This document shows, piece by piece, positions 46,518-55,996 of a DNA stretch of 64,000 nt. Every line of letters starts with the position of its first letter. Positions within the stretch are counted from its first letter, which is position 1. The notes under the pieces were generated by a model, which was given only the letters and a program-made list of their open reading frames with translations, was not told the origin of the DNA and did no database searches. A program made the translations under genes and the position numbers. This stretch comes from Methylomicrobium agile (lineage in GTDB: Bacteria > Pseudomonadota > Gammaproteobacteria > Methylococcales > Methylomonadaceae): the NCBI RefSeq assembly GCF_000733855.1, contig NZ_JPOJ01000001.1, positions 3,055,001 through 3,119,000 on the forward strand, written 5' to 3'.

Positions 46518-47282
46518 ATGCTGTTGTCGGTTCTGGAAACGCTGTTCAAGAGGATCTTCTGGGTCAGCGCATTGCTTTGGGTAAGCCTGTACGTCTACAA
46601 GGACAGACTGCCCGAACCTTCCTATTACGATGCCGAGGCGCTTCAGGAGCCTCAACAGGAGCCGACCGATGAAGCCGCCTTCACAGCGCAAGTCAATGGG
46701 CGGCATTATACGGTAACGCCCAGATTTTCCTACCGGCTCGACGGCGTGGTGGTCAGCCTGCACGATGCGGATCAACTGGACGATATCTGGCATCACGGCC
46801 GTTGGCAGGATTTTCTGAACCTGCGCGATTTGTGCGTGGTCTGGGGCGAGAATGTGCAGTCCGGCATCTATCGCCGGATCGACTTTCGTAACGACTCCTG
46901 GACCTGCTGGGTTTCCTGGCAGGATAGCGAGACCGGCAGTGCGTTTAAGATGAATGCGCTGTCGAACAATCATCTGCTGGCCGACCAGGAGACGGTCAAA
47001 GCCGCGCTGATGAAAGCCGAGCCGGGCGATCACATCCGCCTGAGCGGCCTGCTTGTCGAGTATGCGAATCCCGCCAACGGCTTCTACCGGGGCACCAGCA
47101 CGACGCGCGAGGATACCGGCAACGGCGCTTGCGAAACGATTTATCTGAACGAGTTTACGATCGTCAACAAGGCCAACCGCAAACTGCGCCGGCTTTATAC
47201 GTTCGTAAAATGGCTGGCGCTCGGTTCTGGATTAGGATTTTTGATCATGCTGCCGATCGCGCCGGTCAGGCTATCCCGTTAA
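46518..47282 (+). CDS. Uncharacterised membrane protein
   Basis: 254 residues that I do not recognise. A hydrophobic helix at about 8-25 and another at about 228-248 flank an extracytoplasmic domain of about 200 residues rich in Trp and Tyr. That domain includes VTPRFSYRLDGVVVSLHD, DLCVVWGENVQSGIYRRIDF, SWTCWVSW and a segment around HIRLSGLLVEYANP. It starts 28 bp after lpd with GAGCAGG before ATG. Its end overlaps the convergent methyltransferase gene by 12 bp. Confidence 0.7.
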   Translation: MLLSVLETLFKRIFWVSALLWVSLYVYKDRLPEPSYYDAEALQEPQQEPTDEAAFTAQVNGRHYTVTPRFSYRLDGVVVSLHDADQLDDIWHHGRWQDFLNLRDLCVVWGENVQSGIYRRIDFRNDSWTCWVSWQDSETGSAFKMNALSNNHLLADQETVKAALMKAEPGDHIRLSGLLVEYANPANGFYRGTSTTREDTGNGACETIYLNEFTIVNKANRKLRRLYTFVKWLALGSGLGFLIMLPIAPVRLSR

Positions 47283-48200
47283 AGGTGCGGATTCGTCGGC
47301 GCCTTTTTCGAACGCGAAAACGAAATATTTGATCAGTTCGAGACGGCTCAGCAGTTCCAATGCAGCGGTTTCAACCATCGCGAAGCCGTTAAAATAGCCT
47401 GCCTGCCGGGCGAGGCGTCTGAGGTAAGGGTAGGTCGGCAGCGTATTTCTCGTAATATCCCGTTCGCAAAGTAAGGTAAACCGGGAGCCGGCGGCCAATT
47501 GCCGATAATCCGCAAGCGTATATCGCACGTTGCATTTACCGTAAAATCCCCGGCTTAAACGCTCCGGCAGCCTGATCTTGGCGAAAGGAGCGATCACCGG
47601 CGCGGGAATGAAATCGGACAGAGCGAGTATGCCGCCCGGCTTCAATACGCGCCAGGCTTCCCGAAAAAACCGCTCGCGGCTCGGAAAATGGAAAATACAT
47701 TCGACGGCCAGCACCGCATCGAAGCATCGGTCCGGAAACGGCAGTCGGCAGGCATCGCCCTGGACGAAGCCGATCCGATTCCGGGCTTGAGGAACGGTCC
47801 GGTCGCGGGCACGCTGTAACTGGCGGGCGTCCAGATTCAAACCGGTCAATTGCATGTCGGCGTAGCGGTCGTTCATATGCGCGATCGTCCCGCCGAAACC
47901 GCAGCCGACATCCAATACGGCCAGCCCCGTTTTTATCGAGGCGGCCCGGCAGAGTTCCCGGCTCAGGTTCTCGGCGGCTTCGGCAAAACCGGCGGCGCTC
48001 GGAAGAGCTTCCTGCGGATGTTCCCAATATCCCCAGTGCACATGCCGTCCGAAACTCTGCTCGACCGCCGCATTGCCGCTCTGCAGCAGTTTCAGCAGCG
48101 CGTCGAAATAGGGAAGATCGGCCGTTTTTAGCGCGTTAGGCTCGCCCGAATGTGTAGGTCCGGGGTTGCCCGGAAATAGGCGGCCCTCTACTTTATCCAC
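47271..48200 (-). CDS. SAM-dependent methyltransferase
   Basis: 309 residues, class I methyltransferase. SAM motif I is VLDVGCGFGGTIAHM, followed by LTGLNLDARQLQRA, FVQGDACRLPFPDRCFDAVLAVECIFHFP and LKPGGILALSDF. The N-terminal HVHWGYW resembles the tocopherol/sarcosine methyltransferase group, which methylates small molecules. The substrate is unknown. Its start overlaps the end of the glucan phosphorylase gene by 13 bp, implying cotranscription. Confidence 0.83.
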   Translation of the reverse strand: MDKVEGRLFPGNPGPTHSGEPNALKTADLPYFDALLKLLQSGNAAVEQSFGRHVHWGYWEHPQEALPSAAGFAEAAENLSRELCRAASIKTGLAVLDVGCGFGGTIAHMNDRYADMQLTGLNLDARQLQRARDRTVPQARNRIGFVQGDACRLPFPDRCFDAVLAVECIFHFPSRERFFREAWRVLKPGGILALSDFIPAPVIAPFAKIRLPERLSRGFYGKCNVRYTLADYRQLAAGSRFTLLCERDITRNTLPTYPYLRRLARQAGYFNGFAMVETAALELLSRLELIKYFVFAFEKGADESAPLTG

Positions 48201-50707
48201 AAAATATGCTGCGTTTCGATCGGAACCAGACAGCCAGGATGGCGGGGAATGATACGGGGCGTGTAATCCTGGATCGGGCGGACCGCCGGAATCGTGAGGC
48301 TGTACACATAGCCGTTGACGGCGCCCGGAATCGGGTGTGCGATCGGAATCGGGTAAATGTTTTCCGGAATGTCGGCCGCAGGTTCGGAAAACAGCTGCAC
48401 CGAAACGTCATCGGCGGTCAAGTCGCCCAGGTAGACGTGCAGTTTGAAGGTTTGCTCTGCGCCGTGGTCTTCCGCCTGCCCCTGCTCGACATGGATTTTG
48501 GGCCAGAAATCCTGCAGGCGCTGCAGCCATTGCGTCAGCCTTTTGCCCGAGTCGCCTTGCGCCGCCGCCCTTTGATGATACTGCGCGGCCAGAGGCAGAT
48601 AGAAACGCTCGGTATATTCCCGGACCATCCGGTTGGCGGAGAAATGCGGGGTCAGCAAGCTCATGCTGGCGCGCATTTTTTTCGTCCAGCGTTCCGGAAT
48701 GCCTTGTTCGTTGCGCTCGTAAAAGGCCGGAACGATCTCTTCTTCCAGCAGCCGGTAAAGTATCTCGGCCTGTTCCAGGTCGCTGTGTCCGGCTTCGTCG
48801 CCGTTCAAGGCCCAGCCGACTTCGGGCGTATAAGCCTCGGCCCACCAGCCGTCCAGCTCGGAAACGTTCAGGCCGCCGTTGACCAGGATCTTCATGCCGC
48901 TGGTGCCGCAGGCTTCCCACGGCCGCCGCGGCGTATTGATCCAGAGATCGACGCCCTGCACCAGGTATTCCGCGGTGATCATGTCGTAATCGCTCAGGAA
49001 TACCGCGCGCTCGCGGATCTCGGGGCGGCGCATGAATTGGTGCCAGTCCTTGATCAGTTGTTGTCCCGGCATGTCGGCCGGATGCGCCTTGCCGGATACG
49101 ACCAGCTGCACGGGCCTTGAAGGATGGCATAGAATGCGGGCCAGCCGCTCCGGATCGGTCAGCAGCAGGTTCGGGCGTTTGTAGGTCGCGAAGCGGCGCG
49201 CGAAGCCGATCGTCATCACGTTCGGGTCTAACAGGCGCAGGACGTGCTTTTCGAGTTCGTCCGGGTTCAAATTGCTGTGGATGTTGATTTCCCGGCTGTA
49301 TTCGTCGCGGACGAAATGGACTAGGCGGTCGCGGTTTTTGGCGCGCATGTTCCAGAGTTCCAGGTCTTCGACGCGGTTGAAGTTTTTGCCGAGAATCTCC
49401 GGGTCGCACAACCAGCGGGTCTTGCCGCATTGGCGCGTCCATAATTCGTCCGCCTCTTTGGAGTCCCATGCCGGCACATGCACGCCGTTGGTCACATGCG
49501 TGACCGGAATGTCATGGCGGGACCAGTTCGGAAACAACGGGGTAAAAATATCCCGGCTGACTTCCCCGTGCAGCCGGCTGACGCCGTTGACCGCGGTGCT
49601 GCCGCGTATCGCCAGGTAAGCCATGTTGAATAGGGCCTGCGGATCGTTGCAACCCGGCGCCCGGCCGAGGCTCAGCAGTGTCGGCATGTCGATGCCGAGT
49701 TCTTGCGCATACAGCCCCAGCTGGGTGTTGATCAGTTCCGGGCTGAAGCGGTCGAAACCGGCTTCGACCGGCGTATGCGTGGTGAACAGGTTGCCGGCGC
49801 GGCCGATCGTCACGGCGGTCGCGAAATCGAGATTTTTCTCGCGCATCAGGTCGCGCGCCCGCTCCAGCACCACGAACGCGGCGTGCCCTTCGTTCAGGTG
49901 GCAGACGTCGGGCGTAATGCCCAAGGCCTGCAAAACGCGCCAGCCTCCGATGCCGAGCAGAATTTCCTGCGCCAGGCGGTGATTGGAGCCGCCGCCGTAA
50001 AGTTCCGTGGTGATGCAGCGGTCGACCGGATGGTTGATCGGGTCGTTGGTATCGAGCAGGTACAGTTCGATGCGGCCGATTTGCGCCTTCCAGACGCGCA
50101 CCCAAAGCTGATAAGGAGTCAGCAGTTTGATGCGCAGCCATTCGTCGTTGGCATCGCGCACCGGAGTGATCGGCAGATCGCTGGTGTTGCTGGAAGGGTA
50201 GAGCGCAATCTGGTTGCCGCGCGCATCGAAGTCCTGGCGGAAATAGCCGTTCTGGTAGAGAAGGCCCACGCCGACCAGCGGCAGGCCCAGATCGCTGGCG
50301 GCTTTCAAATGATCGCCCGCCAGCAGGCCAAGGCCGCCGGAGTAGATCGGCAGCGCCTCGCTGAGCCCGAATTCCATACTGAAATAGGCGATCTTCTTCA
50401 GGGAGGCCTGCTGCTGGTAATGATGCTGGAACCAGCGGTTTTCGGACAAGGCCAGCCGGTGCGCCGATACGATCGTGCGAAGCTTTTGGCAGAAGTCCTG
50501 ATTTTCGGACAGTTTTTCCAGATGCGAATAGGACACCGATTGCAGCACCAGCCACGGGTTTCGGGTCAGCGTCCATAATTTCTTGTCGAGTTCGCACCAG
50601 ACTTCGTCCGCGCCGTGCGCCCAGGTGTAACTGCAATCAATGGCGAGCTCGGCGAGGCCGTCGAGCTTCGATGCCATGTCCGGACGAAAGAAGGCAGGGG
50701 TTTTCAT
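48188..50707 (-). CDS. glgP: Alpha-glucan phosphorylase (GT35, AgpA-like)
   Basis: 839 residues, shorter-core phosphorylase with an N-terminal DUF3417 domain. It releases glucose-1-phosphate from glycogen or maltodextrin. Seen are FSMEFGLSEALPIYSGGLGLLAGDHLKAASD, HLNEGHAAFVVLER, GFARRFATYKRPNLLL and the PLP region EACGTSGMKILVNGG. Type I methanotrophs store glycogen, so it likely serves carbon reserve use. It starts 40 bp after the LonB-like gene with GAGGTAAC upstream. Confidence 0.9.
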   Translation of the reverse strand: MKTPAFFRPDMASKLDGLAELAIDCSYTWAHGADEVWCELDKKLWTLTRNPWLVLQSVSYSHLEKLSENQDFCQKLRTIVSAHRLALSENRWFQHHYQQQASLKKIAYFSMEFGLSEALPIYSGGLGLLAGDHLKAASDLGLPLVGVGLLYQNGYFRQDFDARGNQIALYPSSNTSDLPITPVRDANDEWLRIKLLTPYQLWVRVWKAQIGRIELYLLDTNDPINHPVDRCITTELYGGGSNHRLAQEILLGIGGWRVLQALGITPDVCHLNEGHAAFVVLERARDLMREKNLDFATAVTIGRAGNLFTTHTPVEAGFDRFSPELINTQLGLYAQELGIDMPTLLSLGRAPGCNDPQALFNMAYLAIRGSTAVNGVSRLHGEVSRDIFTPLFPNWSRHDIPVTHVTNGVHVPAWDSKEADELWTRQCGKTRWLCDPEILGKNFNRVEDLELWNMRAKNRDRLVHFVRDEYSREINIHSNLNPDELEKHVLRLLDPNVMTIGFARRFATYKRPNLLLTDPERLARILCHPSRPVQLVVSGKAHPADMPGQQLIKDWHQFMRRPEIRERAVFLSDYDMITAEYLVQGVDLWINTPRRPWEACGTSGMKILVNGGLNVSELDGWWAEAYTPEVGWALNGDEAGHSDLEQAEILYRLLEEEIVPAFYERNEQGIPERWTKKMRASMSLLTPHFSANRMVREYTERFYLPLAAQYHQRAAAQGDSGKRLTQWLQRLQDFWPKIHVEQGQAEDHGAEQTFKLHVYLGDLTADDVSVQLFSEPAADIPENIYPIPIAHPIPGAVNGYVYSLTIPAVRPIQDYTPRIIPRHPGCLVPIETQHILWIK

Positions 50708-50747
50708 CGTATGTTACCTCAAGGGGAGGAGGGAAAGAGGCATCCTT

Positions 50748-53147
50748 TCAGGCTTGATCCGACTGGGATTTGGCGTAATCCTTTCTTATCGTCGTAAATT
50801 GCTGCAACTGCCCGTCGACCTTCGCATTGAACGATTCCTGCGGGTAGGTGCCTGCGGCGTCGGCTTCGCCGGCTTCGATGCCGGTCAGTATTTCCAACGC
50901 CTCGTCGACGGTAGAAACCGCAAAGATCGAGAATTGTTTCGTTTGCGCGGCATGCACCACGTCCCATCGTAACATCAGGTGCTTGATATTGCTGGCAGGA
51001 ATGATCACGCCCTGGTTGCCGGTCAGCCCCTTGGCGGAGCAGATGTCGAAGAAGCCCTCGATTTTTTCGTTCACGCCGCCGATCGGCTGCACCTGGCCGA
51101 GCTGGTTGACCGAGCCGGTCATCGCGATATCCTGCCGGAGCGGCACCCGCGCCAGCGAGGAAAGAATTGCGCAGAGTTCGGCCAGGGAGGCGCTGTCGCC
51201 GTCGACATGGCCGTAAGACTGTTCGAAAACCAGGCTGGCGGACATCGAAAACGGGCTTTTCCGCGCATAGCGCGCGGCGATGAAGTTCGAGAGGATCAGC
51301 ACGCCTTTGGAATGGTGGGCGCCGCCGAGCTCGGTTTCGCGCATGATGTCGACGATTTTGCCGTTGCCGAGGCGCGTCGTCGCGGTAATTCGCGACGGCT
51401 GGCCGAACATGAAATCGCCGAGCTGCAACACCGACAAGCCGTTGATCTGGCCGACGACCGTCCCTTCTGTATCGATCATCAGAGTGCCGCGCAGAATGTT
51501 TTCGTAAAGTTTCTCGCGCACTTTGTCGAGCCGTTTGATTTTGTGGTCGATCGCCTGCTGCACGTCGCTGTTGGTGATCTCGGTATGGCCGTTGCTGCCG
51601 GCCCAATAGTCAGATTCGGTCAGCAGGTCGGTAAGGCTGCGCAGGTGGGTCAGGAGCTTCTCCGTATCGCCGGCCATCCTCGCGCTGTGTTCGATGACGC
51701 GGGCTACCGCCGCACGGCTCAATGGGCGAAGCTTTTCGCGCCGCGCCAGCGTTGCCAGGAGTCGTGCGTAGTCCCGGGTTTCGGTTTCGCGCGATACCGT
51801 ATCGTCGAAATCGGCGGCGATTTTAAAGAGATCGTGAAATTCCGGATCGTAGGCGCTCAACAAATAATAGTAAATCGGTTCGCCGATCAGGATCACTTTG
51901 ACGTCCAGCGGAATCGGCTCGGGTTCGAGCGATACCGTGCTGATCAGGCTCAGCGCGCGTTCCAGCGATTCGATCCGGATTTCCTCCATCTGCAGGATTC
52001 TTTTCAGGCCCTCCCAGGCATAGGGCTGGAACAGCAGTTTTTGCACATCGAGGATCAGGAAGCCGCCGTTCGCTTTGTGCAGCGCGCCGGGCCGGATCAT
52101 CGTGAAGTCGGTGACCAGCGAACCCATGTAAGCCTGATGGTCGATCCGCCCGATCAGATTGCCGTAGTTCGGATGTTGTTCGAAAATGACGGGCGCGGAC
52201 CTTTTGTGGCTGAAGTCGACCATCAGGTTGGCCTGATAGCGTTTGAACGGACTCTGTTCCTGCGGCATTTCCATGAAAGGAAGTACTTTCTCGGCATGCG
52301 GAATGAAATCGCGGATATGCTCGATGATGTCTTGTTTGACATCTTTCAGGTAGGCCATGATTGCATCCTGCCGGCTGTATTTGGCGAGCAGGTCGTCGAT
52401 CGAATGGTTGACCGCCAGTTCGGCGATTTCGCGGTTCAGGGCCTGCAGTTTGCGCTTGGTTTCCTTGCGCCACGCCGGAAATTTCTTGAGCAGGTTCTGC
52501 AGGCGTTCCTGGAAAGCGAAAATCGCTTCCTGAATTTGATGCTGCCTGTCTTTATCGAATTTGTTGAACTCTTCGGCGCCGATCGGCTCTCCCTTATCGT
52601 CGGCCGGAACGAACGCATAGCCGGTCGGCGTTTCGGTCAGGATGACGTGCGCTTCGGCGGCCTCGTCGCGAAGCTGACTGAGCTGGTCGACTTCATGCTG
52701 GCGCGATTTGCTCTCCAGTTCGCCGACTCGGGAGCGGTACTCGTCGCCGTCGAACGCGGCGGGAATCGCAATGCTGAGTTCGTCGACCAATTTTTCCATA
52801 TCGGTCTGAAAAATGCGCCCTTCGCCGGGAGCGAGCCTGATTGTCTGCGGTCGGGACGGCTGGGCGAAATTGTTCACGTAACACCAATCGGCCGGGGCTT
52901 CATGGCGGCTGGCTTCGTGTTCGGCCAACTGCAGCACCGACGTCAGCTTGCCGGTGCCCGAGGGAGCCATTGCGAAGACGTTGTAGCCTTTTTTGGCGAT
53001 CCGGATACCGATTTTGAGCGATTCGATCGCGCGCTCCTGGCCGACCGTCAGGGCGATATCCTCCAGTTCCTGTGTGGAAGCGAAGTTTAACTGTGAGGTA
53101 TCGCAGGCTTTATAGAGTTGTGAAGATGGCAGCGGTGTCATTTTCAT
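50748..53147 (-). CDS. LonB-like ATP-dependent protease
   Basis: 799 residues. The N-terminal AAA region has Walker A APSGTGKLTS (about 61-70) and a long helical insertion (150-290), matching the AAA_32/LonB-like group. The C-terminal Lon protease domain has Ser652 (VDGDSASLAE) and Lys695 (GGVNEKIEGFF), 43 residues apart as in Lon. There is no classical LonA N-terminal domain. It is first in a likely operon with the phosphorylase and methyltransferase genes. Substrates are unknown. Confidence 0.88.
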   Translation of the reverse strand: MKMTPLPSSQLYKACDTSQLNFASTQELEDIALTVGQERAIESLKIGIRIAKKGYNVFAMAPSGTGKLTSVLQLAEHEASRHEAPADWCYVNNFAQPSRPQTIRLAPGEGRIFQTDMEKLVDELSIAIPAAFDGDEYRSRVGELESKSRQHEVDQLSQLRDEAAEAHVILTETPTGYAFVPADDKGEPIGAEEFNKFDKDRQHQIQEAIFAFQERLQNLLKKFPAWRKETKRKLQALNREIAELAVNHSIDDLLAKYSRQDAIMAYLKDVKQDIIEHIRDFIPHAEKVLPFMEMPQEQSPFKRYQANLMVDFSHKRSAPVIFEQHPNYGNLIGRIDHQAYMGSLVTDFTMIRPGALHKANGGFLILDVQKLLFQPYAWEGLKRILQMEEIRIESLERALSLISTVSLEPEPIPLDVKVILIGEPIYYYLLSAYDPEFHDLFKIAADFDDTVSRETETRDYARLLATLARREKLRPLSRAAVARVIEHSARMAGDTEKLLTHLRSLTDLLTESDYWAGSNGHTEITNSDVQQAIDHKIKRLDKVREKLYENILRGTLMIDTEGTVVGQINGLSVLQLGDFMFGQPSRITATTRLGNGKIVDIMRETELGGAHHSKGVLILSNFIAARYARKSPFSMSASLVFEQSYGHVDGDSASLAELCAILSSLARVPLRQDIAMTGSVNQLGQVQPIGGVNEKIEGFFDICSAKGLTGNQGVIIPASNIKHLMLRWDVVHAAQTKQFSIFAVSTVDEALEILTGIEAGEADAAGTYPQESFNAKVDGQLQQFTTIRKDYAKSQSDQA

Positions 53148-53332
53148 TCAATATTACTCATCCAATGAAGCGGGAGGGGCAAGAGCGGTTACGCCATTTC
53201 TATTTTAGCCGAGACTGATCATGAATATAGGGGCTATATCCATTAAACCAAAAGACCCGAAGTTTTAATTATAGTTTTCGTGGATTAGGATTATCATAAC
53301 TTTCAGCGTTTTCCAACCTTTTGCCGAAGCCA

Positions 53333-54286
53333 ATGGAATATAAAGATTATTACAAGATCATGGGTGTTGATCGTAAGGCAACGCCGGAGGAAATCAAGAG
53401 AGCTTACCGCAAGTTGGCACGCAAATACCATCCCGATGTGAGCAAGGAAAAGGATGCGGAAGCCAAATTCAAAGAACTGGGCGAGGCTTATGAGGTTCTG
53501 AAAGACCCGAAGAAGCGCGCGGCTTACGATCGGATCGGCCAGAATTGGCAGGAAGGGCAGACCTTTACCCCGCCACCCGAGTGGCAGCGCGAATTCGATT
53601 TCGGTACGGGGTTCGCGGGCGGCGGCCGGACAACCGGCTTCAGCGATTTTTTCGAAGCGTTGTTCGGAGGCGGCTTTTCGCCGCATCAAGAAGGCGTGTT
53701 CTATCGCGGGTTTCAGGCTCAGGGCGAAGACCAGCATGTGCGTATCCTGATCGATCTGGAGGATGCGTACCACGGCGCGTCGCGGACGGTTGCGCTGGAT
53801 ACGCCGGAAATCGACGCCCAGGGCCGCATCGTATCGAACAGGAAAACGCTCAATATCAAAATTCCGCGCGGGATTCAGGCCGGCCAGCGCATTCGCCTGA
53901 CCGGGCAGGGTATGCCGGGCATGCAGGGTGGAAAAAACGGCGATTTGTACCTCGAAGTCGAATTCAACAAACACCGCTACTTCCAGGCGAAAGGAAAGGA
54001 TATTTCGATCGAGTTGCCGGTGACGCCCTGGGAAGCGGCGTTGGGCGGCAATGTGCCGGTTCCCACGCTGGGAGGGAAAGTCGAAGTCAAAATTCCTCGC
54101 GGTTCGCAAGCGGGGACGCAGTTGCGTTTGAAGGGACGCGGATTGCCGGGCGTGACGCCGGGCGATCAACTCGTCACCTTGAAAATCGTGACGCCGCCGG
54201 CGCCCGATGAAGCCGCCGCCGCGCTGTATAAACGGATGGCCGAGCTGATGCCGATGAATCCTCGCCAGAACATGGGAATCGACTGA
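53333..54286 (+). CDS. cbpA: DnaJ-like co-chaperone CbpA
   Basis: 317 residues. J domain at 1-70 with HPD at 33-35, a Gly/Phe-rich linker (about 80-130), then two C-terminal substrate-binding domains. There is no zinc-finger cysteine region, as in CbpA rather than DnaJ. It stimulates DnaK. ATG at 53333 is preferred over TTG at 53321. It overlaps cbpM by one base, so the protein and its modulator are coupled. Confidence 0.93.
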   Translation: MEYKDYYKIMGVDRKATPEEIKRAYRKLARKYHPDVSKEKDAEAKFKELGEAYEVLKDPKKRAAYDRIGQNWQEGQTFTPPPEWQREFDFGTGFAGGGRTTGFSDFFEALFGGGFSPHQEGVFYRGFQAQGEDQHVRILIDLEDAYHGASRTVALDTPEIDAQGRIVSNRKTLNIKIPRGIQAGQRIRLTGQGMPGMQGGKNGDLYLEVEFNKHRYFQAKGKDISIELPVTPWEAALGGNVPVPTLGGKVEVKIPRGSQAGTQLRLKGRGLPGVTPGDQLVTLKIVTPPAPDEAAAALYKRMAELMPMNPRQNMGID

Positions 54287-54591
54287 TGAAAAAAGAACTG
54301 TTGGTGATCGCCGGAACGGTCATGGACGAATCGGTCCAATTTTCGCTGGTGGAATTGTGCGAGTGCGCGAAAGCCACCCGGGAGCAGGTGGTCGAAATGG
54401 TCGAGGAAGGCATTCTGGATCCGGAGGGGGCTTCGATCCATACCTGGCGCTTCGATACGCGGGCGCTGAAGCGGGTCCAAATCGCGATCCGCTTGCAGCA
54501 CGATCTGGGCGTGAATCTGCCGGGTAGCGCGCTGGTGCTGGATTTGCTCGAAGAAATGGAGACGCTGCGCCGGCAAATGCGCGATTTCTGA
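54286..54591 (+). CDS. cbpM: Chaperone modulator CbpM
   Basis: 101 residues with a MerR-like helix-turn-helix fold (SLVELCECAKATREQVVEMV) and a C-terminal coiled helix. CbpM binds the J domain of CbpA and inhibits its co-chaperone action. It starts at the last base of cbpA (TGATG). Confidence 0.9.
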   Translation: MKKELLVIAGTVMDESVQFSLVELCECAKATREQVVEMVEEGILDPEGASIHTWRFDTRALKRVQIAIRLQHDLGVNLPGSALVLDLLEEMETLRRQMRDF

Positions 54592-54609
54592 TTTTTAACG
54601 GTCAATCCA

Positions 54610-54652
54610 CTGGGCTGAGCCAGGGCGCCATTCGGAGTAAGCCTCAGCCCAG
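54610..54652. terminator. Hairpin between convergent cbpM and response regulator gene
   Basis: CTGGGCTGAG (54610-54619) and CTCAGCCCAG (54643-54652) are perfectly complementary around 23 bases. The right arm overlaps the response-regulator stop codon. No T-run follows, so the termination role is tentative. Confidence 0.35.
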
Positions 54653-55996
54653 CTTACGGTATAAAGTGCTGCGGTCCAGGCCAAGTATCCGCGCGGCCTG
54701 TATTTTATTGCCGCCGGTCGCTTCCAGTACATGACGGATATAAGCCCGTTCGATATTCGCCAGCGTCCATCCCTGCTGCATGGCCGACTCGAGAAAATCC
54801 CCTTCGCTCGGCGGCAGTTTCGAGGCTTGCGCCAGATCTTCCAACAGCAGGGTATCATGCTCGGCAAGTACGATGGCCCTTTCCAGCGTATTGGCCAGTT
54901 CCCTGACATTGCCGGGCCAGTGATAAGCCCGAAACCAGCGTAACACTTCCATGGAAATATTGACGGATTCCTGTTTGCCGAGCCGCCGGCAAATCCTGTG
55001 AAGCAATACATTGACCAATTCGTCGATATCCTCCTTGCGCTCCCTTAAAGAAGGTACTTCGAGATTGATCACGTTAAGCCGGTGATAGAGGTCGGCGCGA
55101 AACGTTTTATCGTTGACGCGCTGCGCCAGAGGCTGGTGGGTCGCGGCGATCAGGCGGACGTTCAGCCGGATTTCCCGTGTGTCGCCCAGCGCCCTTATTT
55201 TTCCGGTTTCCAATGCCTGCAGCAGTTTCGGTTGAATTTCCAAAGGCAGTTCGGCAATTTCATCCAGAAACAGCGTTCCCGAGTCGGCCTGTAAAAACAG
55301 CCCCGGACGATCTTTGCTGGCATCGGTAAAAGCGCCTTTGCGTACGCCGAACAGTTCGCTTTCCACCAAGCTGTGGGGCAGCGCCGCGCAATTCACCGCG
55401 ATAAAAGGGCCCGAACGGTTCGGGCTGTGGTCGTGAATCCAGCGGGCCACCGCGCTTTTGCCGGTGCCGCTTTCGCCGGTCAGCAGCACCGTGGAATTTA
55501 CCCCCGCCGCCCGGGTGGCCAGATTGATCAGTTGAAGCATGCAAGGGCTGCGGGTGATGAAAGTGCTTTCGTCAGGGTTTTTACCGCCGCTCTCGCCGAT
55601 TTTTACCGCCGTGCGGCGCATCTGCCTGTCCTCGAACGCGCGCGTTACCGCGGCATAGAGTTCTTCGATGCGAAACGGCTTGGTTAAAAAATCGCAGGCG
55701 CCGGCGCGCATGCTTTGTATCGCCAAATCGATGCTGCCGAAGGCGGTGATCAGCAATACCAACTGTTCGGGCCGTTTGCGGTGGATCGCGGCCATTAATT
55801 CGAGGCCGCGCATTCCGGGCATGACCACATCGGAAACGACCAGGTCGAACGGTTCTTTTTCTATCGCTTCGAGCGCCTGTCCGGTTTGCGTGCAGCCGGT
55901 AACCGAATAACCCTGCTGCCTGAGCATTTCGAGCAGATAATCCACAACGCCGGGATCGTCATCGATTACCAGCAGGCGAGCGTTTTCTTCGGTCAT
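54644..55996 (-). CDS. Sigma-54-dependent NtrC-family response regulator
   Basis: 450 residues. The receiver domain has phospho-acceptor Asp56 (VVSDVVMPGM). The AAA+ domain has Walker A GESGTGKS at 174-181 and the sigma-54 contact loop as GAFTDA (221-226) instead of GAFTGA. The C-terminal Fis-type helix-turn-helix reads NKIQAARILGLDRSTLYRKL. ATG at 55996 overlaps the kinase stop (ATGA). It should activate the -24/-12 promoter of the divergent RND operon. Confidence 0.94.
   Translation of the reverse strand: MTEENARLLVIDDDPGVVDYLLEMLRQQGYSVTGCTQTGQALEAIEKEPFDLVVSDVVMPGMRGLELMAAIHRKRPEQLVLLITAFGSIDLAIQSMRAGACDFLTKPFRIEELYAAVTRAFEDRQMRRTAVKIGESGGKNPDESTFITRSPCMLQLINLATRAAGVNSTVLLTGESGTGKSAVARWIHDHSPNRSGPFIAVNCAALPHSLVESELFGVRKGAFTDASKDRPGLFLQADSGTLFLDEIAELPLEIQPKLLQALETGKIRALGDTREIRLNVRLIAATHQPLAQRVNDKTFRADLYHRLNVINLEVPSLRERKEDIDELVNVLLHRICRRLGKQESVNISMEVLRWFRAYHWPGNVRELANTLERAIVLAEHDTLLLEDLAQASKLPPSEGDFLESAMQQGWTLANIERAYIRHVLEATGGNKIQAARILGLDRSTLYRKLG

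Noticed and set aside
50979-53090. Plus-strand open frame of 703 codons inside the LonB-like gene
   Set aside because: Antisense shadow of a protease with complete Walker and Ser-Lys motifs.
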